From contig NZ_CP174607.1 in NCBI RefSeq assembly GCF_045999315.1, positions 1,488,001 through 1,552,000 of the forward strand: a stretch of DNA of 64,000 nt. Reading direction: 5' to 3'. Below are positions 1-9,117 of the stretch, one piece after another. The notes beneath the pieces are model-generated. The model did no database searches. It worked only from the letters and a program-made list of their open reading frames with translations, and was not told where the DNA came from. The position numbers were made by a program, and so were the translations under genes. The DNA is from Peredibacter sp045999315. Lineage in GTDB: Bacteria; Bdellovibrionota; Bacteriovoracia; Bacteriovoracales; Bacteriovoracaceae. How positions within the stretch are numbered: the first letter of the stretch is position 1; each line of letters begins with the position of its first letter.

Positions 1-777
1 CTATCTGTTCTCATGCTTGCAGGTATAAAGGATGTCCTGATTATTACGACACCTGAAGATAAACCAAGTTTTGAAAAGTTGTTAGGAACTGGAGAGGCGT
101 TTGGAATTCGTCTACAATTTGCTGTCCAGCCGAGTCCTGATGGTCTTGCCCAAGCATTCATTATAGGTGAAGAATTTATTGGAAAAGATAATGTGTGTCT
201 TGTTCTGGGAGATAACATCTTTTATGGGCAGGGATTCACGCCTATGTTGAGAAAAGCGGCCTTAAAACAAAAAGGGGCCACTGTCTTCGGTTATCAGGTT
301 AAAGATCCTGAACGGTTTGGGGTTGTAGACTTTGATGAAAATGGAAAAGCTCTATCAATTGAAGAAAAACCTCTAAAGGCCAAGTCTAATTTTGCAGTGA
401 CTGGACTCTATTTTTACGACAATAGAGTTATCGATATTGCAAAGAAGGTGAAGCCTTCAGCAAGAGGAGAACTTGAAATTACCTCGGTTAATCAAGCTTA
501 TCTGGAGCTTGGTGAATTGGATGTCGAGGTACTGGGAAGAGGATTCGCTTGGTTAGACACTGGAACATACAGCAGCCTATTAGAAGCGGCCCAGTTTGTT
601 GAAACGATTGAAAAGAGGCAAGGGTATAAAATTGCTTGTTTGGAAGAGATCGGCTTCAGCAATAACTGGATCAAGCTTGAAGAGTTAATTGAGCAGGCCA
701 AGAAATACTCCAAAAATGATTATGGAAGTTACTTGAACACGATAATTAAAGATTATGAAAGAAAAAATGGACTATGA
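1..777 (+). CDS. rfbA: Glucose-1-phosphate thymidylyltransferase (5' end outside window)
   Basis: Makes dTDP-glucose from glucose-1-phosphate and dTTP, the first step of dTDP-deoxysugar synthesis in the cytoplasm. The reading frame is open from base 1, where it reads LSVLMLAG, a segment normally found about 35 residues into RfbA, so the first Met at 13 is internal and the gene begins upstream. Family landmarks visible are GDNIFYGQGF, VVDFDENG, EEKP and the GFAWLDTGT segment near the C-terminus. About 258 residues of a usual ~290 are present. The downstream fdtA-like gene overlaps its 3' end, placing it first in a coupled operon for a dTDP-3-amino-3,6-dideoxyhexose. Confidence 0.95.
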   Translation, partial: LSVLMLAGIKDVLIITTPEDKPSFEKLLGTGEAFGIRLQFAVQPSPDGLAQAFIIGEEFIGKDNVCLVLGDNIFYGQGFTPMLRKAALKQKGATVFGYQVKDPERFGVVDFDENGKALSIEEKPLKAKSNFAVTGLYFYDNRVIDIAKKVKPSARGELEITSVNQAYLELGELDVEVLGRGFAWLDTGTYSSLLEAAQFVETIEKRQGYKIACLEEIGFSNNWIKLEELIEQAKKYSKNDYGSYLNTIIKDYERKNGL

Positions 778-1165
778 AATTATAGATCTCAATGCGATAT
801 CTGATGAGCGAGGAGCACTCGTTGCTCTTGAATCTTTCAAGAATGTTCCATTTGAAATTAAGCGAATCTATTATTTAACAAACCTAAAACCAGAACTCCC
901 AAGAGGCTTTCACGCTCATAAAAAGCTTCAGCAGATTATTGTTTGCATGAGTGGAAGTTTTGACCTGATCCTGGATGATGGAAAGGATAAACAAATTATT
1001 CACTTGGACAGTCCTTTTAAAGGCGTACTTATTAAAAGTTTAATTTGGAGAGAAATGCATAACTTTTCAAATGGCTGTGTACTCATGACTATTGCGAGCG
1101 ATTTTTACGATGAGAGCGACTACATTAGAAGTTATGAAGATTTTAAAAAGTTGGTTAGTCTATGA
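755..1165 (+). CDS. fdtA: dTDP-4-keto-6-deoxyglucose 3,4-ketoisomerase (FdtA/QdtA-type cupin)
   Basis: A 136-residue single-domain cupin of the WxcM/FdtA family. It converts dTDP-4-keto-6-deoxy-glucose to the 3-keto isomer that is then transaminated. Family signatures are PFEIKRIYYLT, RGFHAHKKLQQ (metal- or substrate-facing histidines) and a C-terminal DESDYIRSYEDF. The fdt and qdt versions differ in C4 stereochemistry and cannot be told apart here, so the symbol is provisional. The start overlaps rfbA by 23 bp; a second ATG four codons in, at 767, is equally possible. The stop overlaps the next start as ATGA, implying translational coupling. Confidence 0.85.
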   Translation: MKEKMDYEIIDLNAISDERGALVALESFKNVPFEIKRIYYLTNLKPELPRGFHAHKKLQQIIVCMSGSFDLILDDGKDKQIIHLDSPFKGVLIKSLIWREMHNFSNGCVLMTIASDFYDESDYIRSYEDFKKLVSL

Positions 1166-1617
1166 TTCATCCATTAAGTGATGTTAAAAGCAGCAATATT
1201 GGAATCAACACGAATGTGTGGCAGTTTGTTGTCATTTTGCCAGAAGCAAGGATTGGAGATAATTGCAATATTTGCTCTCAGTGTTTTATCGAAAACAAGG
1301 TCTTTATCGGGAATAATGTTACGATCAAGAATGGTGTTCAGTTATGGGACGGTGTAACAATTGAGGACAATGTTTTTATTGGCCCTAATGCCACTCTTAC
1401 GAATGATAAAATGCCACGCTCGAAGGTATATCCAGATGAGTTCCCAAAAATATTAATTAAGAAAGGCGCAAGTATTGGTGCTAATGCCACTATACTACCT
1501 GGTGTTACTATTGGAGAAAGGGCCATGGTTGGCGCCGGAGCCGTAGTGACTAAAGATGTTCCTGCAGATGCTGTGGTCTTTGGAAATCCAGCAAAAATAA
1601 TAAGGTTTTTAGAATGA
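1162..1617 (+). CDS. Hexapeptide-repeat sugar N-acetyltransferase
   Basis: A 151-residue left-handed beta-helix protein. Repeated [LIV]-G-x4 turns (IGDNCNIC, IGNNVTIKNG, IGPNATLTND, IGANATILPG, IGERAMVGAGAVVTKDV) and the closing VFGNPAKII are typical of acyl-CoA-dependent sugar acetyltransferases. Sitting between fdtA and fdtB with ATGA overlaps on both sides, it most likely acetylates the 3-amino group of dTDP-3-amino-3,6-dideoxyhexose to give a Fuc3NAc or Qui3NAc donor (FdtC/QdtC role). The substrate is inferred from context; other WbbJ-type acetyltransferases look similar. Confidence 0.85.
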   Translation: MIHPLSDVKSSNIGINTNVWQFVVILPEARIGDNCNICSQCFIENKVFIGNNVTIKNGVQLWDGVTIEDNVFIGPNATLTNDKMPRSKVYPDEFPKILIKKGASIGANATILPGVTIGERAMVGAGAVVTKDVPADAVVFGNPAKIIRFLE

Positions 1618-2720
1618 TTAATTTCTTAGATATCAAAGCGATTAATGGTCAGTACAAGGAAGAATTAAAACAAGCCTTTAACAGGGTTCTTGATTCTGGA
1701 TGGTATATCTGCGGAAATGAATTGAGTTCCTTTGAAAAGGAGTTTGCCAGCTTTTGTGAAACTACCTATGCAATAGGTGTAGCAAACGGGTTAGATGCCC
1801 TTATTCTGACTCTTCGTGCTTGGAAAGAGCTAGGTAAAATTAAAGAAGGTGATGAAGTATTAGTTCCGGCGAATACCTACATTGCCAGTGTTTTGGCCGT
1901 TACGGAAAACAAACTTAGGCCTGTTTTCGTTGAACCTAAGCTGTCTAGTTACAATCTTGATCCGGATTTGATTGAGAAAGCAATTACCCCTAAAACAAGA
2001 GTGATTTTGCCCGTTCATCTTTATGGACAGCTGGCCGAGATGGATAAAATTTCACAAATTGCATCGAAGCATAATTTGTTAGTGTTGGAAGATTCTGCTC
2101 AGGCCCATGGGGCCCTTTACAAAGGTAAAAAGGCAGGAAACTGGGGTGATGCCTCTGGTTTTAGCTTTTACCCTGGAAAAAATTTGGGAGCTTTAGGTGA
2201 TGCAGGTGCAATAACAACAAATGACAGTGAGCTTTATTCTACATTGATGGCCTTAAGGAATTACGGCTCTCATGAAAAATACAAGAACCTTTTCAAAGGT
2301 GTTAATAGTCGTTTAGATGAAGTTCAAGCGGCTTTTTTAAGAGTGAAATTGAACTACTTGTCGAAAGAGAATTCGAGACGCCGTGAAATTGCCAAAGAAT
2401 ATTTAAAAAATATCTCTAATCCTCATGTTCAACTTCCTCAAGTTTTACTAGGAGATGAATCTCATGTTTGGCATTTGTTCATCGTCAGAACATCTCAGAG
2501 AGCTAAACTTCAGGCGCATCTTAAAGAGAAAGGAATCATGACAATGATTCATTATCCGATTCCACCGCATAAACAAGGTGCTTATTCGGAATATGCATCT
2601 ATTAACTTGCCGACAACTGAAAAAATTCATGAGGAAGTTTTGAGCTTACCGATTGACCCAACGATGTCCAATCAGGATGTTCTATCGGTTATCGAAGGGC
2701 TGAACTCATACAATGAATAA
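1614..2720 (+). CDS. fdtB: dTDP-3-amino-3,6-dideoxyhexose transaminase (FdtB/QdtB type)
   Basis: A 368-residue PLP-dependent DegT/DnrJ/EryC1 aminotransferase. The PLP lysine lies in FSFYPGKNLGALGDAG (Lys about 189), the ring-stacking Asp/His segment is LEDSAQAHGA (Asp about 160), and VANGLDALILTL forms the phosphate-binding region. In this gene order it should aminate the 3-keto sugar made by FdtA. It begins at an ATGA overlap with the acetyltransferase and its stop overlaps the next ORF by 8 bp. Whether the product is the fucose or quinovose epimer cannot be read from sequence. Confidence 0.9.
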   Translation: MINFLDIKAINGQYKEELKQAFNRVLDSGWYICGNELSSFEKEFASFCETTYAIGVANGLDALILTLRAWKELGKIKEGDEVLVPANTYIASVLAVTENKLRPVFVEPKLSSYNLDPDLIEKAITPKTRVILPVHLYGQLAEMDKISQIASKHNLLVLEDSAQAHGALYKGKKAGNWGDASGFSFYPGKNLGALGDAGAITTNDSELYSTLMALRNYGSHEKYKNLFKGVNSRLDEVQAAFLRVKLNYLSKENSRRREIAKEYLKNISNPHVQLPQVLLGDESHVWHLFIVRTSQRAKLQAHLKEKGIMTMIHYPIPPHKQGAYSEYASINLPTTEKIHEEVLSLPIDPTMSNQDVLSVIEGLNSYNE

Positions 2721-3582
2721 AGGTAATAATTCACTCAGAGAGAACTGTGCATTAATCATCAACTCATGTGATGCATACGAGGATATTTGGCCTTTATTTT
2801 TCACTGCCCTCAAGGAAAACTGGCCTGGGTGTGACCTTGATATTTATCTGAATACAGAAACAAAGTCTTTCAAATTTGATGGGCTCAATTTTATTACAGT
2901 GAATCAAGACCACGTTGCTAAAGATGTTCCATGGGGAAAAAGATTAATTGAACTCTTGAAGAGAATTGATAAGCCATTTGTAGTGAGCCTGTTCGATGAC
3001 TTTATTCTTGAAGAGGCAGTTGATATTGAAACATTAAAGGAATGTCTTGGTTTGATGCTAAAAGATAAAGATATTTCTGCTTTCTACTTTCTGGCAATCC
3101 CAGGGGCAGATAGGAGCGATGGCATACATCAGAAGTTCAATTTTCTAGAGAATTTCACAGACTATAAAATTAATTCTGCACCTGCCATTTGGCGTAAAAA
3201 AAGCCTGATCAAATATACTGGTGATAATGATAATCCATGGGCCTGGGAAGTTTTTGGAACGGCACGAACTTATTTTGAGAAGGACAGATTCTATTCTCTT
3301 CGAAATAATGATCAGATGGTGTTTAAGTATAATTATGCCTTAGGTGGTGCTATTAGACGCGGGAAATGGGTCGCCTCTGTCGTTATTCCTCTCTTAGAGA
3401 GATATAAGTTATCTCTGGATTTAACCAAGCGTGGTATTGCTGGTGAGTCTCTATCAGAAGGAAGACACTCGCTTAAATGGAAGCTTAAATTCATTTTATT
3501 AGGGTATGAAATGGTAGGGGCCAGATCCGTTGTCTTTATCCTAAGAGCTATTGGCCAGAAGTTATCCAGAGCCATTCGATGA
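2713..3582 (+). CDS. Putative glycosyltransferase-like protein, O-antigen locus
   Basis: A 289-residue soluble protein that I do not place confidently in a named family. The opening (CALIINSCDAYEDIWPLFF) resembles the first strand and helix of a GT-A fold, and VVSLFDDFILEEAVD near residue 95 offers a DxD-like acidic pair after a hydrophobic strand, as in metal-dependent sugar transferases. A basic C-terminal helix (KWKLKFILLGYEM) may touch the membrane. It is embedded by overlaps between fdtB and a family-2 glycosyltransferase, so a role in building the O-unit is likely but inferred. Confidence 0.6.
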   Translation: MNKGNNSLRENCALIINSCDAYEDIWPLFFTALKENWPGCDLDIYLNTETKSFKFDGLNFITVNQDHVAKDVPWGKRLIELLKRIDKPFVVSLFDDFILEEAVDIETLKECLGLMLKDKDISAFYFLAIPGADRSDGIHQKFNFLENFTDYKINSAPAIWRKKSLIKYTGDNDNPWAWEVFGTARTYFEKDRFYSLRNNDQMVFKYNYALGGAIRRGKWVASVVIPLLERYKLSLDLTKRGIAGESLSEGRHSLKWKLKFILLGYEMVGARSVVFILRAIGQKLSRAIR

Positions 3583-4565
3583 TAAAAAAATTCATTTTTG
3601 CCGTTATTACCTACAATCATGAGAGTTACATCATTGAGCATATGGAGAGTATCAAGTTTTTGATTCTTACCTATGGTCAAGAGATGAGCTTTAAATTCGT
3701 TCTTGCTGATGATGGTTCCAAAGACCGAACTGTTGAATGTTTAAAAACATGGCTAGATCGTAACAATAACCTTTTTGACGAAGTCGTCATAATTGCAGAT
3801 GGAATAAATAGAGGGACCTGTATTAACTATACAAACCTTTGGTCTCATATTGATTCTAGTCTTTTTAAGATAACTGCTGGAGATGATGTCTACTCTTACG
3901 TGAACCTTTTTGAACATGCTGAAAATTTAGATAAATATGATTATATCTCAGGCATGCCACTACTTCTGATAGACGGAAAAATTGTTGAATCGAAGTCGAC
4001 AATCTTTCATACCATTGCAACAAAACATATTTTTAAAAACAAACCTTTCAGATCACGTTTACAAGAGATTAGTGTGATGAACACTCCAAATCTTCTTTAT
4101 AGCGTTAAATTTATACACAATAAGCAAATTGAGAATTTCATCAGATCATATAAGGTCACAGAAGATCTTCCTATGATGGTTAAAGTAACCGAAGAGTACA
4201 AGGATGTGAGTTTTCATCAGTTAGATGATATTTTGGTATACTATCGTCGAACCTCCGGTTCAACTTACCTAATACGTGAAAATGATTTTAATTCGGACAA
4301 AGTAATCATTTTTAATCATATGATCAAAAATGAAACTGGTTTTTTTAAGCGATTACTTTTGAAAAATAGAGTTCAGTGTTATCAAGACAAATCAAAATGG
4401 TTTAAAAAGTTTTGTAATTTGAATTATTATTTTTATTTTTTGAGATTATTGATTACTTCTCCCTACGTTTTATGGGATTTTTTGCGTTTTAATTCTAATC
4501 TTCATCAACATATTCAGCACTATAAGAAAATAAGAGAGCTTGCTGCACAATTTAAGACTTTTTAA
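3579..4565 (+). CDS. Family 2 glycosyltransferase
   Basis: A 328-residue GT-A glycosyltransferase. The N-terminus shows the GT2 pattern FAVITYNHESYIIEHMESI followed by ADDGSKDRTVECLKTWL, which is the nucleotide-sugar binding DDGSxDxT element, and TAGDDVYSY as the DxD-like metal site near residue 106. A hydrophobic aromatic stretch near the C-terminus (YYFYFLRLLITSPYVLW) could anchor it to the inner membrane. It overlaps the previous gene as ATGA and ends the first coupled block of the locus. Donor and acceptor are not predictable; addition of a sugar to undecaprenyl-linked O-unit is the contextual inference. Confidence 0.85.
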   Translation: MIKKFIFAVITYNHESYIIEHMESIKFLILTYGQEMSFKFVLADDGSKDRTVECLKTWLDRNNNLFDEVVIIADGINRGTCINYTNLWSHIDSSLFKITAGDDVYSYVNLFEHAENLDKYDYISGMPLLLIDGKIVESKSTIFHTIATKHIFKNKPFRSRLQEISVMNTPNLLYSVKFIHNKQIENFIRSYKVTEDLPMMVKVTEEYKDVSFHQLDDILVYYRRTSGSTYLIRENDFNSDKVIIFNHMIKNETGFFKRLLLKNRVQCYQDKSKWFKKFCNLNYYFYFLRLLITSPYVLWDFLRFNSNLHQHIQHYKKIRELAAQFKTF

Positions 4566-4642
4566 AGATCTTAATATGACTTTGTCTTTCAGTTAATTTA
4601 GATTTTTTATCTTAAATTTTAAGATTTATTAATAAAGTAATT

Positions 4643-6007
4643 ATGCAAATGACTCGATTTGTTTATCTCCCATTATTTTTAAGTGAGACGTATTTGGCCG
4701 TAACGTTATGGTTACTTTTTTTTGGACCGCTTGCTTGGCCGCTTAGAAATTTGGAAACGTTTCTAATTCTGATCTTTCTTTATCATATTGCATTTGTATC
4801 AGGTTATTTAGGGAAAATAGTAAACTCGCTTAAGCCAAAGAGGTCTATTGAAAACAAAAGTGATTGGGCAGAAAATTTATTTGTAGATAAATTCTGGATA
4901 GTAATACTTTTAGCGTTTATTGGATGTTTGATCAGTCACCGGAATTTGGTTCATTCAGATAGCTATATCCCATGGGCCTTCTTTTCCGAGATTAAGCGAG
5001 GCATTCTTCATGCATCTGAGGTGCGAACTTATTATGCTTCCCCTGAGTTTGCCGGAAAATTTACTGGAAACAAGTATGTTACGGCTTTATTGCTGGTACT
5101 AAGTTTTTTTAAATATATTCTTTTACCAGGCATGATTATGCTTTGGGAAAGGTTGAGTTTACCTAAAAAAATTCTGGGAACTCTGGTCGTACTTATTCCT
5201 GTGGCCTCTGGAATTAGTATAAGTTTAAGTTCTATTAATTTTGCATATCTCTTCACCACCTTTATTTGTCTTGGAGTATTGATACTTCAAACTCGAAGCT
5301 TTTTCATATTAAAGAGTAGGAAGACCTTTATTATTGGTTTCTTTATACTATTCATTTTCACTATCCTAAATTTTTACCAAGTTAAAACTAAGGCCTCATT
5401 TTCTGAAGTCTCATCTGGGAAAGCAGTCCCAGTTCGAATGGATTATTTGCGTGAGAAGGGTGTTGTTTTTAAAAATGATCAATATCGTGTCAAGATCACT
5501 GCGTTTGAAGATCTATATGAAAAGCTGTCTGTGTATTTGGTAAATGGATATGTTGGGATGTCGATATCACTTGATAAAGATTTTCAGTCTGCATTTGGGG
5601 TGGGACATTCTACTTTTTTACAAAGAGTTTTTGATCAGCACTTGGGCTTAGATATAAGTTCGAGAACATATCAGCAAAGGATTTCAACTGAATGGGATAA
5701 GGATATATTTTGGCACTCTGCGTACAGTTATTTTGCTAATGATGTAAGTTTTTATGGCGTCATTTTGGTCATGTTTATTTTTGGATTTTATCTAGCATCA
5801 ATTTCAATCAATGCATTTCTATACAAAGATTTTATAGCGAGTCTTTTAATGCCATTATTTGGAATTTTTATTCTCTATCTTCCGGCCAATAATCAGATAT
5901 TTAGCTTTATTGAAACCATGATTCCTTTCTGGCTACTCTCGATTATTTACATCGGAATGAGAACCGACCTTGTGCGTCGGGTCAGGTCTTATAAGTTATC
6001 TACTTAG
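4643..6007 (+). CDS. O-antigen/oligosaccharide repeat-unit polymerase (Wzy-like)
   Basis: A 454-residue multispanning inner-membrane protein with about ten hydrophobic segments and a large hydrophilic stretch around residues 250-350, the topology of Wzy/EpsG-type polymerases that join lipid-linked repeat units in the periplasm. Sequence conservation in this class is low, so the call rests on topology and position among O-antigen genes. The first candidate ATG is at 4643, with another at 4649; no strong ribosome binding site is visible. The 77 bp gap before it is AT-rich and holds a 17 bp AT-rich palindrome centred on 4617. No Wzx flippase is in the window. Confidence 0.7.
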   Translation: MQMTRFVYLPLFLSETYLAVTLWLLFFGPLAWPLRNLETFLILIFLYHIAFVSGYLGKIVNSLKPKRSIENKSDWAENLFVDKFWIVILLAFIGCLISHRNLVHSDSYIPWAFFSEIKRGILHASEVRTYYASPEFAGKFTGNKYVTALLLVLSFFKYILLPGMIMLWERLSLPKKILGTLVVLIPVASGISISLSSINFAYLFTTFICLGVLILQTRSFFILKSRKTFIIGFFILFIFTILNFYQVKTKASFSEVSSGKAVPVRMDYLREKGVVFKNDQYRVKITAFEDLYEKLSVYLVNGYVGMSISLDKDFQSAFGVGHSTFLQRVFDQHLGLDISSRTYQQRISTEWDKDIFWHSAYSYFANDVSFYGVILVMFIFGFYLASISINAFLYKDFIASLLMPLFGIFILYLPANNQIFSFIETMIPFWLLSIIYIGMRTDLVRRVRSYKLST

Positions 6008-6100
6008 TTATGCCTAGAAGTGAATGATTAATTTGGATTGTCTCAATTCTACTGATACAATTCGCAATAAAATTTTAAACTGGATTTAAAGGATTTTGAT

Positions 6101-6952
6101 TTGTTGAACTTCAAAAGGGTTCTGTGGGCATTGAGAAAAATCAATATGCCCATTGGAAGGAATGACATTGTACTGGATATTGGCAGTGGCAATAATCCGC
6201 ACCCCAGATCAGATGTTTTAATTGATAGGTTGAGTGGAAAAGAGCATCGCTCGGGTGCACCGATGCTTATTGATCGAGCAGCTGTTGTAGGGGATGCTTT
6301 AAAGCTTCCCTTTAAGGACAAGGCATTTGATTTTGTCATCGCTAGCCATGTTTTGGAACATATTAGTGATCCAGATACCTTCTTCAGAGAAATCCAAAGA
6401 GTTGGCAAGGCCGGCTACATTGAAACTCCAAGTTTTCTATATGAGAGGCTAAATCCCTCAGTCGCTCACTGTCTTGAAATACACACCAATGGTGAAGAAC
6501 TCGTAATACATAAAAAAAGTGAACCTGTTACTGATAAGTTCATGAAAGACTCTGGATATTTAACGAAGCCAACCCCTTGGAGTGAATTGGCCCATAACGA
6601 TCCATCACTGTTTCATGTGAGATATTATTGGAAAGATAATATTCGCTATACAATCACGAATCCTGAAGTGTCTTGTGAGTGGGTCGATAAGATCTATGAT
6701 CAAAGTTCATCTAAAGATGTTACGTATTCTAACCAAGATGAAAGAAAAGGGTGGAGAAAGTTTGGTATTGAACTCATGCAACGGTACTTTAATCACGGTC
6801 GCAAAAAGCGCTTAAGTGAAGAAGAATTTTACTCACTTTTGGTGTGTCCTGAATGTCATGGAAAATTAAACAAAGCTGAAACCAATCTTGTGTGTTCAGT
6901 ATGCCATAGTTCTTATCCTACGGTTCCTTTTGTTAATTTTGAAAATAAGTAA
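6101..6952 (+). CDS. Class I SAM-dependent methyltransferase with C-terminal zinc-ribbon-like tail
   Basis: The SAM-binding motif is VLDIGSGNNPHPRSDVLIDR, followed by a post-I acidic region and FDFVIASHVLEHISDPDTFF, typical of methyltransferase type 11 proteins. The final 40 residues carry four cysteines (249, 252, 265, 268) in a CPxC...CxxC arrangement like a Trm112-type zinc domain. The frame begins with TTG at 6101 (or TTG at 6104) behind an AAAGGA at 6087-6092; no ATG gives the full SAM fold. It lies between wzy and capE in the polysaccharide locus, so methylation of a glycan or lipid-linked intermediate is likely, but the substrate is unknown. Confidence 0.8.
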   Translation: MLNFKRVLWALRKINMPIGRNDIVLDIGSGNNPHPRSDVLIDRLSGKEHRSGAPMLIDRAAVVGDALKLPFKDKAFDFVIASHVLEHISDPDTFFREIQRVGKAGYIETPSFLYERLNPSVAHCLEIHTNGEELVIHKKSEPVTDKFMKDSGYLTKPTPWSELAHNDPSLFHVRYYWKDNIRYTITNPEVSCEWVDKIYDQSSSKDVTYSNQDERKGWRKFGIELMQRYFNHGRKKRLSEEEFYSLLVCPECHGKLNKAETNLVCSVCHSSYPTVPFVNFENK

Positions 6953-6981
6953 ATTTTTATAACAATACAAAAAGAGATTTT

Positions 6982-8016
6982 ATGTTTAGAGATTCATCTT
7001 TGCTAATTACTGGTGGAACAGGTTCTTTTGGGAATGCAGTTCTAAAAAAATTTCTTAATACTGATATCGGTGAAGTACGTATTTTTAGTCGTGATGAAAA
7101 GAAACAAGAAGACATGCGACGAAAATATAAAAACCCTAAGATTAAATTCTATATTGGGGATGTTAGAGATTACTCGAGTGTATTAAATGCTACTCGTGGA
7201 GTTGATTATATTTTTCATGCTGCTGCCTTAAAACAAGTACCATCTTGTGAATTTCACCCGATGGAGGCCGTGAAAACAAATGTTTTCGGAACCGACAATC
7301 TACTTGAGGCAGCTATTCAGAATAAAGTTAAAAGAGTTGTTTGTCTTAGTACAGATAAGGCCGCTTACCCTGTAAATGCAATGGGTATTTCAAAGGCCAT
7401 GATGGAAAAGGTTATGGTGGCCAAATCAAGAAACCTTTCTACCGAACAAACAATGATATGTGGAACCAGATACGGAAATGTAATGGCCTCTAGAGGCTCA
7501 GTGATTCCTCTTTTCATTGATCAAATACGTGCGGGCATGCCTATTACTATTACAGATCCTTTAATGACTCGATTCATGATGTCTCTTGAGGATGCTGTTG
7601 ATCTTGTAATGTATGCTTTTGAACACGGAACCAATGGTGATATTTTTGTTCAAAAGGCCCCTGCGGCCACTGTAGAGACTTTAGTGAAGGCCATTCTTGA
7701 TCTTATGAAAAAGCCGAATCATGAAGTGAACATTATTGGAACACGTCATGGGGAAAAATTGTATGAAACTCTTTTGACTCGTGAAGAAATGGTTTCATCC
7801 CAGGATATGGGCAATTATTATAGAGTTAGTCCTGATATGCGTGACCTTAACTATAGCAAGTATGTCGACTCTGGAGATAAAAAGATCAATCAGGTTGAGG
7901 ACTATAATTCTCACAATACTGAGCGTCTTGATGTTGAAGGCATGAAAAAGCTTTTATTGAAATTAGATTTCATCCAGGCAATTATGCGTGGAGAAAACGC
8001 TGTAGCTGAAGGGTAG
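6982..8016 (+). CDS. capE: UDP-GlcNAc 4,6-dehydratase/5-epimerase (CapE/WbjB/FnlA)
   Basis: An extended short-chain dehydrogenase/reductase of 344 residues. It shows the NAD-binding TGGTGSFGNAVLKKF, DVRDYSSV, FHAAALKQVPSCEFHP and STDKAAYPVNAMGISKAMME. The usual YxxxK tyrosine position is Met (MGISK), a change I associate with CapE/WbjB-type enzymes. The product is the first intermediate towards UDP-N-acetyl-L-fucosamine. The CapE call is strengthened by the next two genes being capF and capG in pathway order, separated by only three bases each. The start is ATG behind AAAGAGAT. Confidence 0.93.
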   Translation: MFRDSSLLITGGTGSFGNAVLKKFLNTDIGEVRIFSRDEKKQEDMRRKYKNPKIKFYIGDVRDYSSVLNATRGVDYIFHAAALKQVPSCEFHPMEAVKTNVFGTDNLLEAAIQNKVKRVVCLSTDKAAYPVNAMGISKAMMEKVMVAKSRNLSTEQTMICGTRYGNVMASRGSVIPLFIDQIRAGMPITITDPLMTRFMMSLEDAVDLVMYAFEHGTNGDIFVQKAPAATVETLVKAILDLMKKPNHEVNIIGTRHGEKLYETLLTREEMVSSQDMGNYYRVSPDMRDLNYSKYVDSGDKKINQVEDYNSHNTERLDVEGMKKLLLKLDFIQAIMRGENAVAEG

Positions 8017-8019
8017 TTC

Positions 8020-9114
8020 GTGAAAGTTCTGGTAACTGGCTCTGAAGGATTTATTGGAAAAAATCTAATAGTCCACTTAAAAGAAAGAAAGAATATTGAG
8101 GTTCTTACTTATTGCCGCGAAGACGATTTAAGTGCTTTGGATACGAAAGTAAAACAAGTCGATTTCATTTTTCACTTGGCCGGTATAAATCGTCCAAAAG
8201 AAGAGACTGAGTTTTTTGAAGGAAATTCCAATCTAACGCTTTCTCTTTGTCAAAGTGTACGAAACACAAAACGAAATATTCCTATCGTATACACTTCTTC
8301 AATTCAGGCCGAACTGAATAATCCTTATGGAAGGAGTAAACTTGAGGCCGAGAAATATCTTCAGGATCTTGAGAAAGAGACCGGAAATTCTGTTTATATT
8401 TACCGTCTTCCAAATGTCTTCGGTAAGTGGGCAAAACCAAATTACAACTCAGCAGTTGCTACTTTTTGCTACAACATTCTGAATGATTTACCGGTTCAGG
8501 TAAATGATGCCAACGCAATTATTAATCTAGTGTATGTAGATGACGTTGTTGCAGGATTCTTAGATGTATTAAGTGGCGGTGTATTTAAGCCCATTGACCC
8601 TGTCTATAAAATCACAGTCGGTGAACTTAAGAATCAGATTCATGCCTTTAAAGAGAGTAAGGTGACCCATATTTCAGAAAGAGTGGGAACAGGATTAGTA
8701 AGAGCTTTATATTCGACCTATATTTCTTATTTTACCCCTCAGCAATTCATTTACCCTTTGGTGAAGCATGAGGATCCCCGTGGCGTTTTTGTTGAAATGC
8801 TAAAAACGAAGGATTCCGGCCAGTTCTCTTTTTTTACTGCTCATAAAGGGGTCACTAGAGGTGGTCATTATCACCATACTAAGACTGAAAAATTCTTAGT
8901 GATCAAAGGTGAGGCCAGATATTGTTTCCGACATATCGTAACAAATGAGAGATTTGAAATTTTTGCAAGTGGGTCTAAGCCAGAGATTGTTGAAACAATT
9001 CCTGGATGGACTCATGATATTACCAATGTAGGTGAAGAAGAGATGATTGTCATGCTTTGGGCCAATGAAATTTTCGATCGAGAGAAGCCAGATACTTACG
9101 CTAGCAAGGTTTAA
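8020..9114 (+). CDS. capF: Bifunctional UDP-sugar reductase with cupin domain (CapF/WbjC/FnlB)
   Basis: Two domains are visible. Residues 1-245 form an SDR NAD(P) domain (TGSEGFIGKNLIVHL, FHLAGINRP, catalytic NPYGRSK). Residues about 250-364 form a metal-binding cupin (GGHYHHTKTEKFLVIKG, then PGWTHDITNVG). In CapF the cupin epimerises at C3 and the SDR domain reduces at C4 on the way to UDP-L-FucNAc. The length of 364 is normal. The start codon is GTG at 8020, three bases after capE stops, with GAAGGG upstream. Confidence 0.95.
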   Translation: MKVLVTGSEGFIGKNLIVHLKERKNIEVLTYCREDDLSALDTKVKQVDFIFHLAGINRPKEETEFFEGNSNLTLSLCQSVRNTKRNIPIVYTSSIQAELNNPYGRSKLEAEKYLQDLEKETGNSVYIYRLPNVFGKWAKPNYNSAVATFCYNILNDLPVQVNDANAIINLVYVDDVVAGFLDVLSGGVFKPIDPVYKITVGELKNQIHAFKESKVTHISERVGTGLVRALYSTYISYFTPQQFIYPLVKHEDPRGVFVEMLKTKDSGQFSFFTAHKGVTRGGHYHHTKTEKFLVIKGEARYCFRHIVTNERFEIFASGSKPEIVETIPGWTHDITNVGEEEMIVMLWANEIFDREKPDTYASKV

Positions 9115-9117
9115 AAA

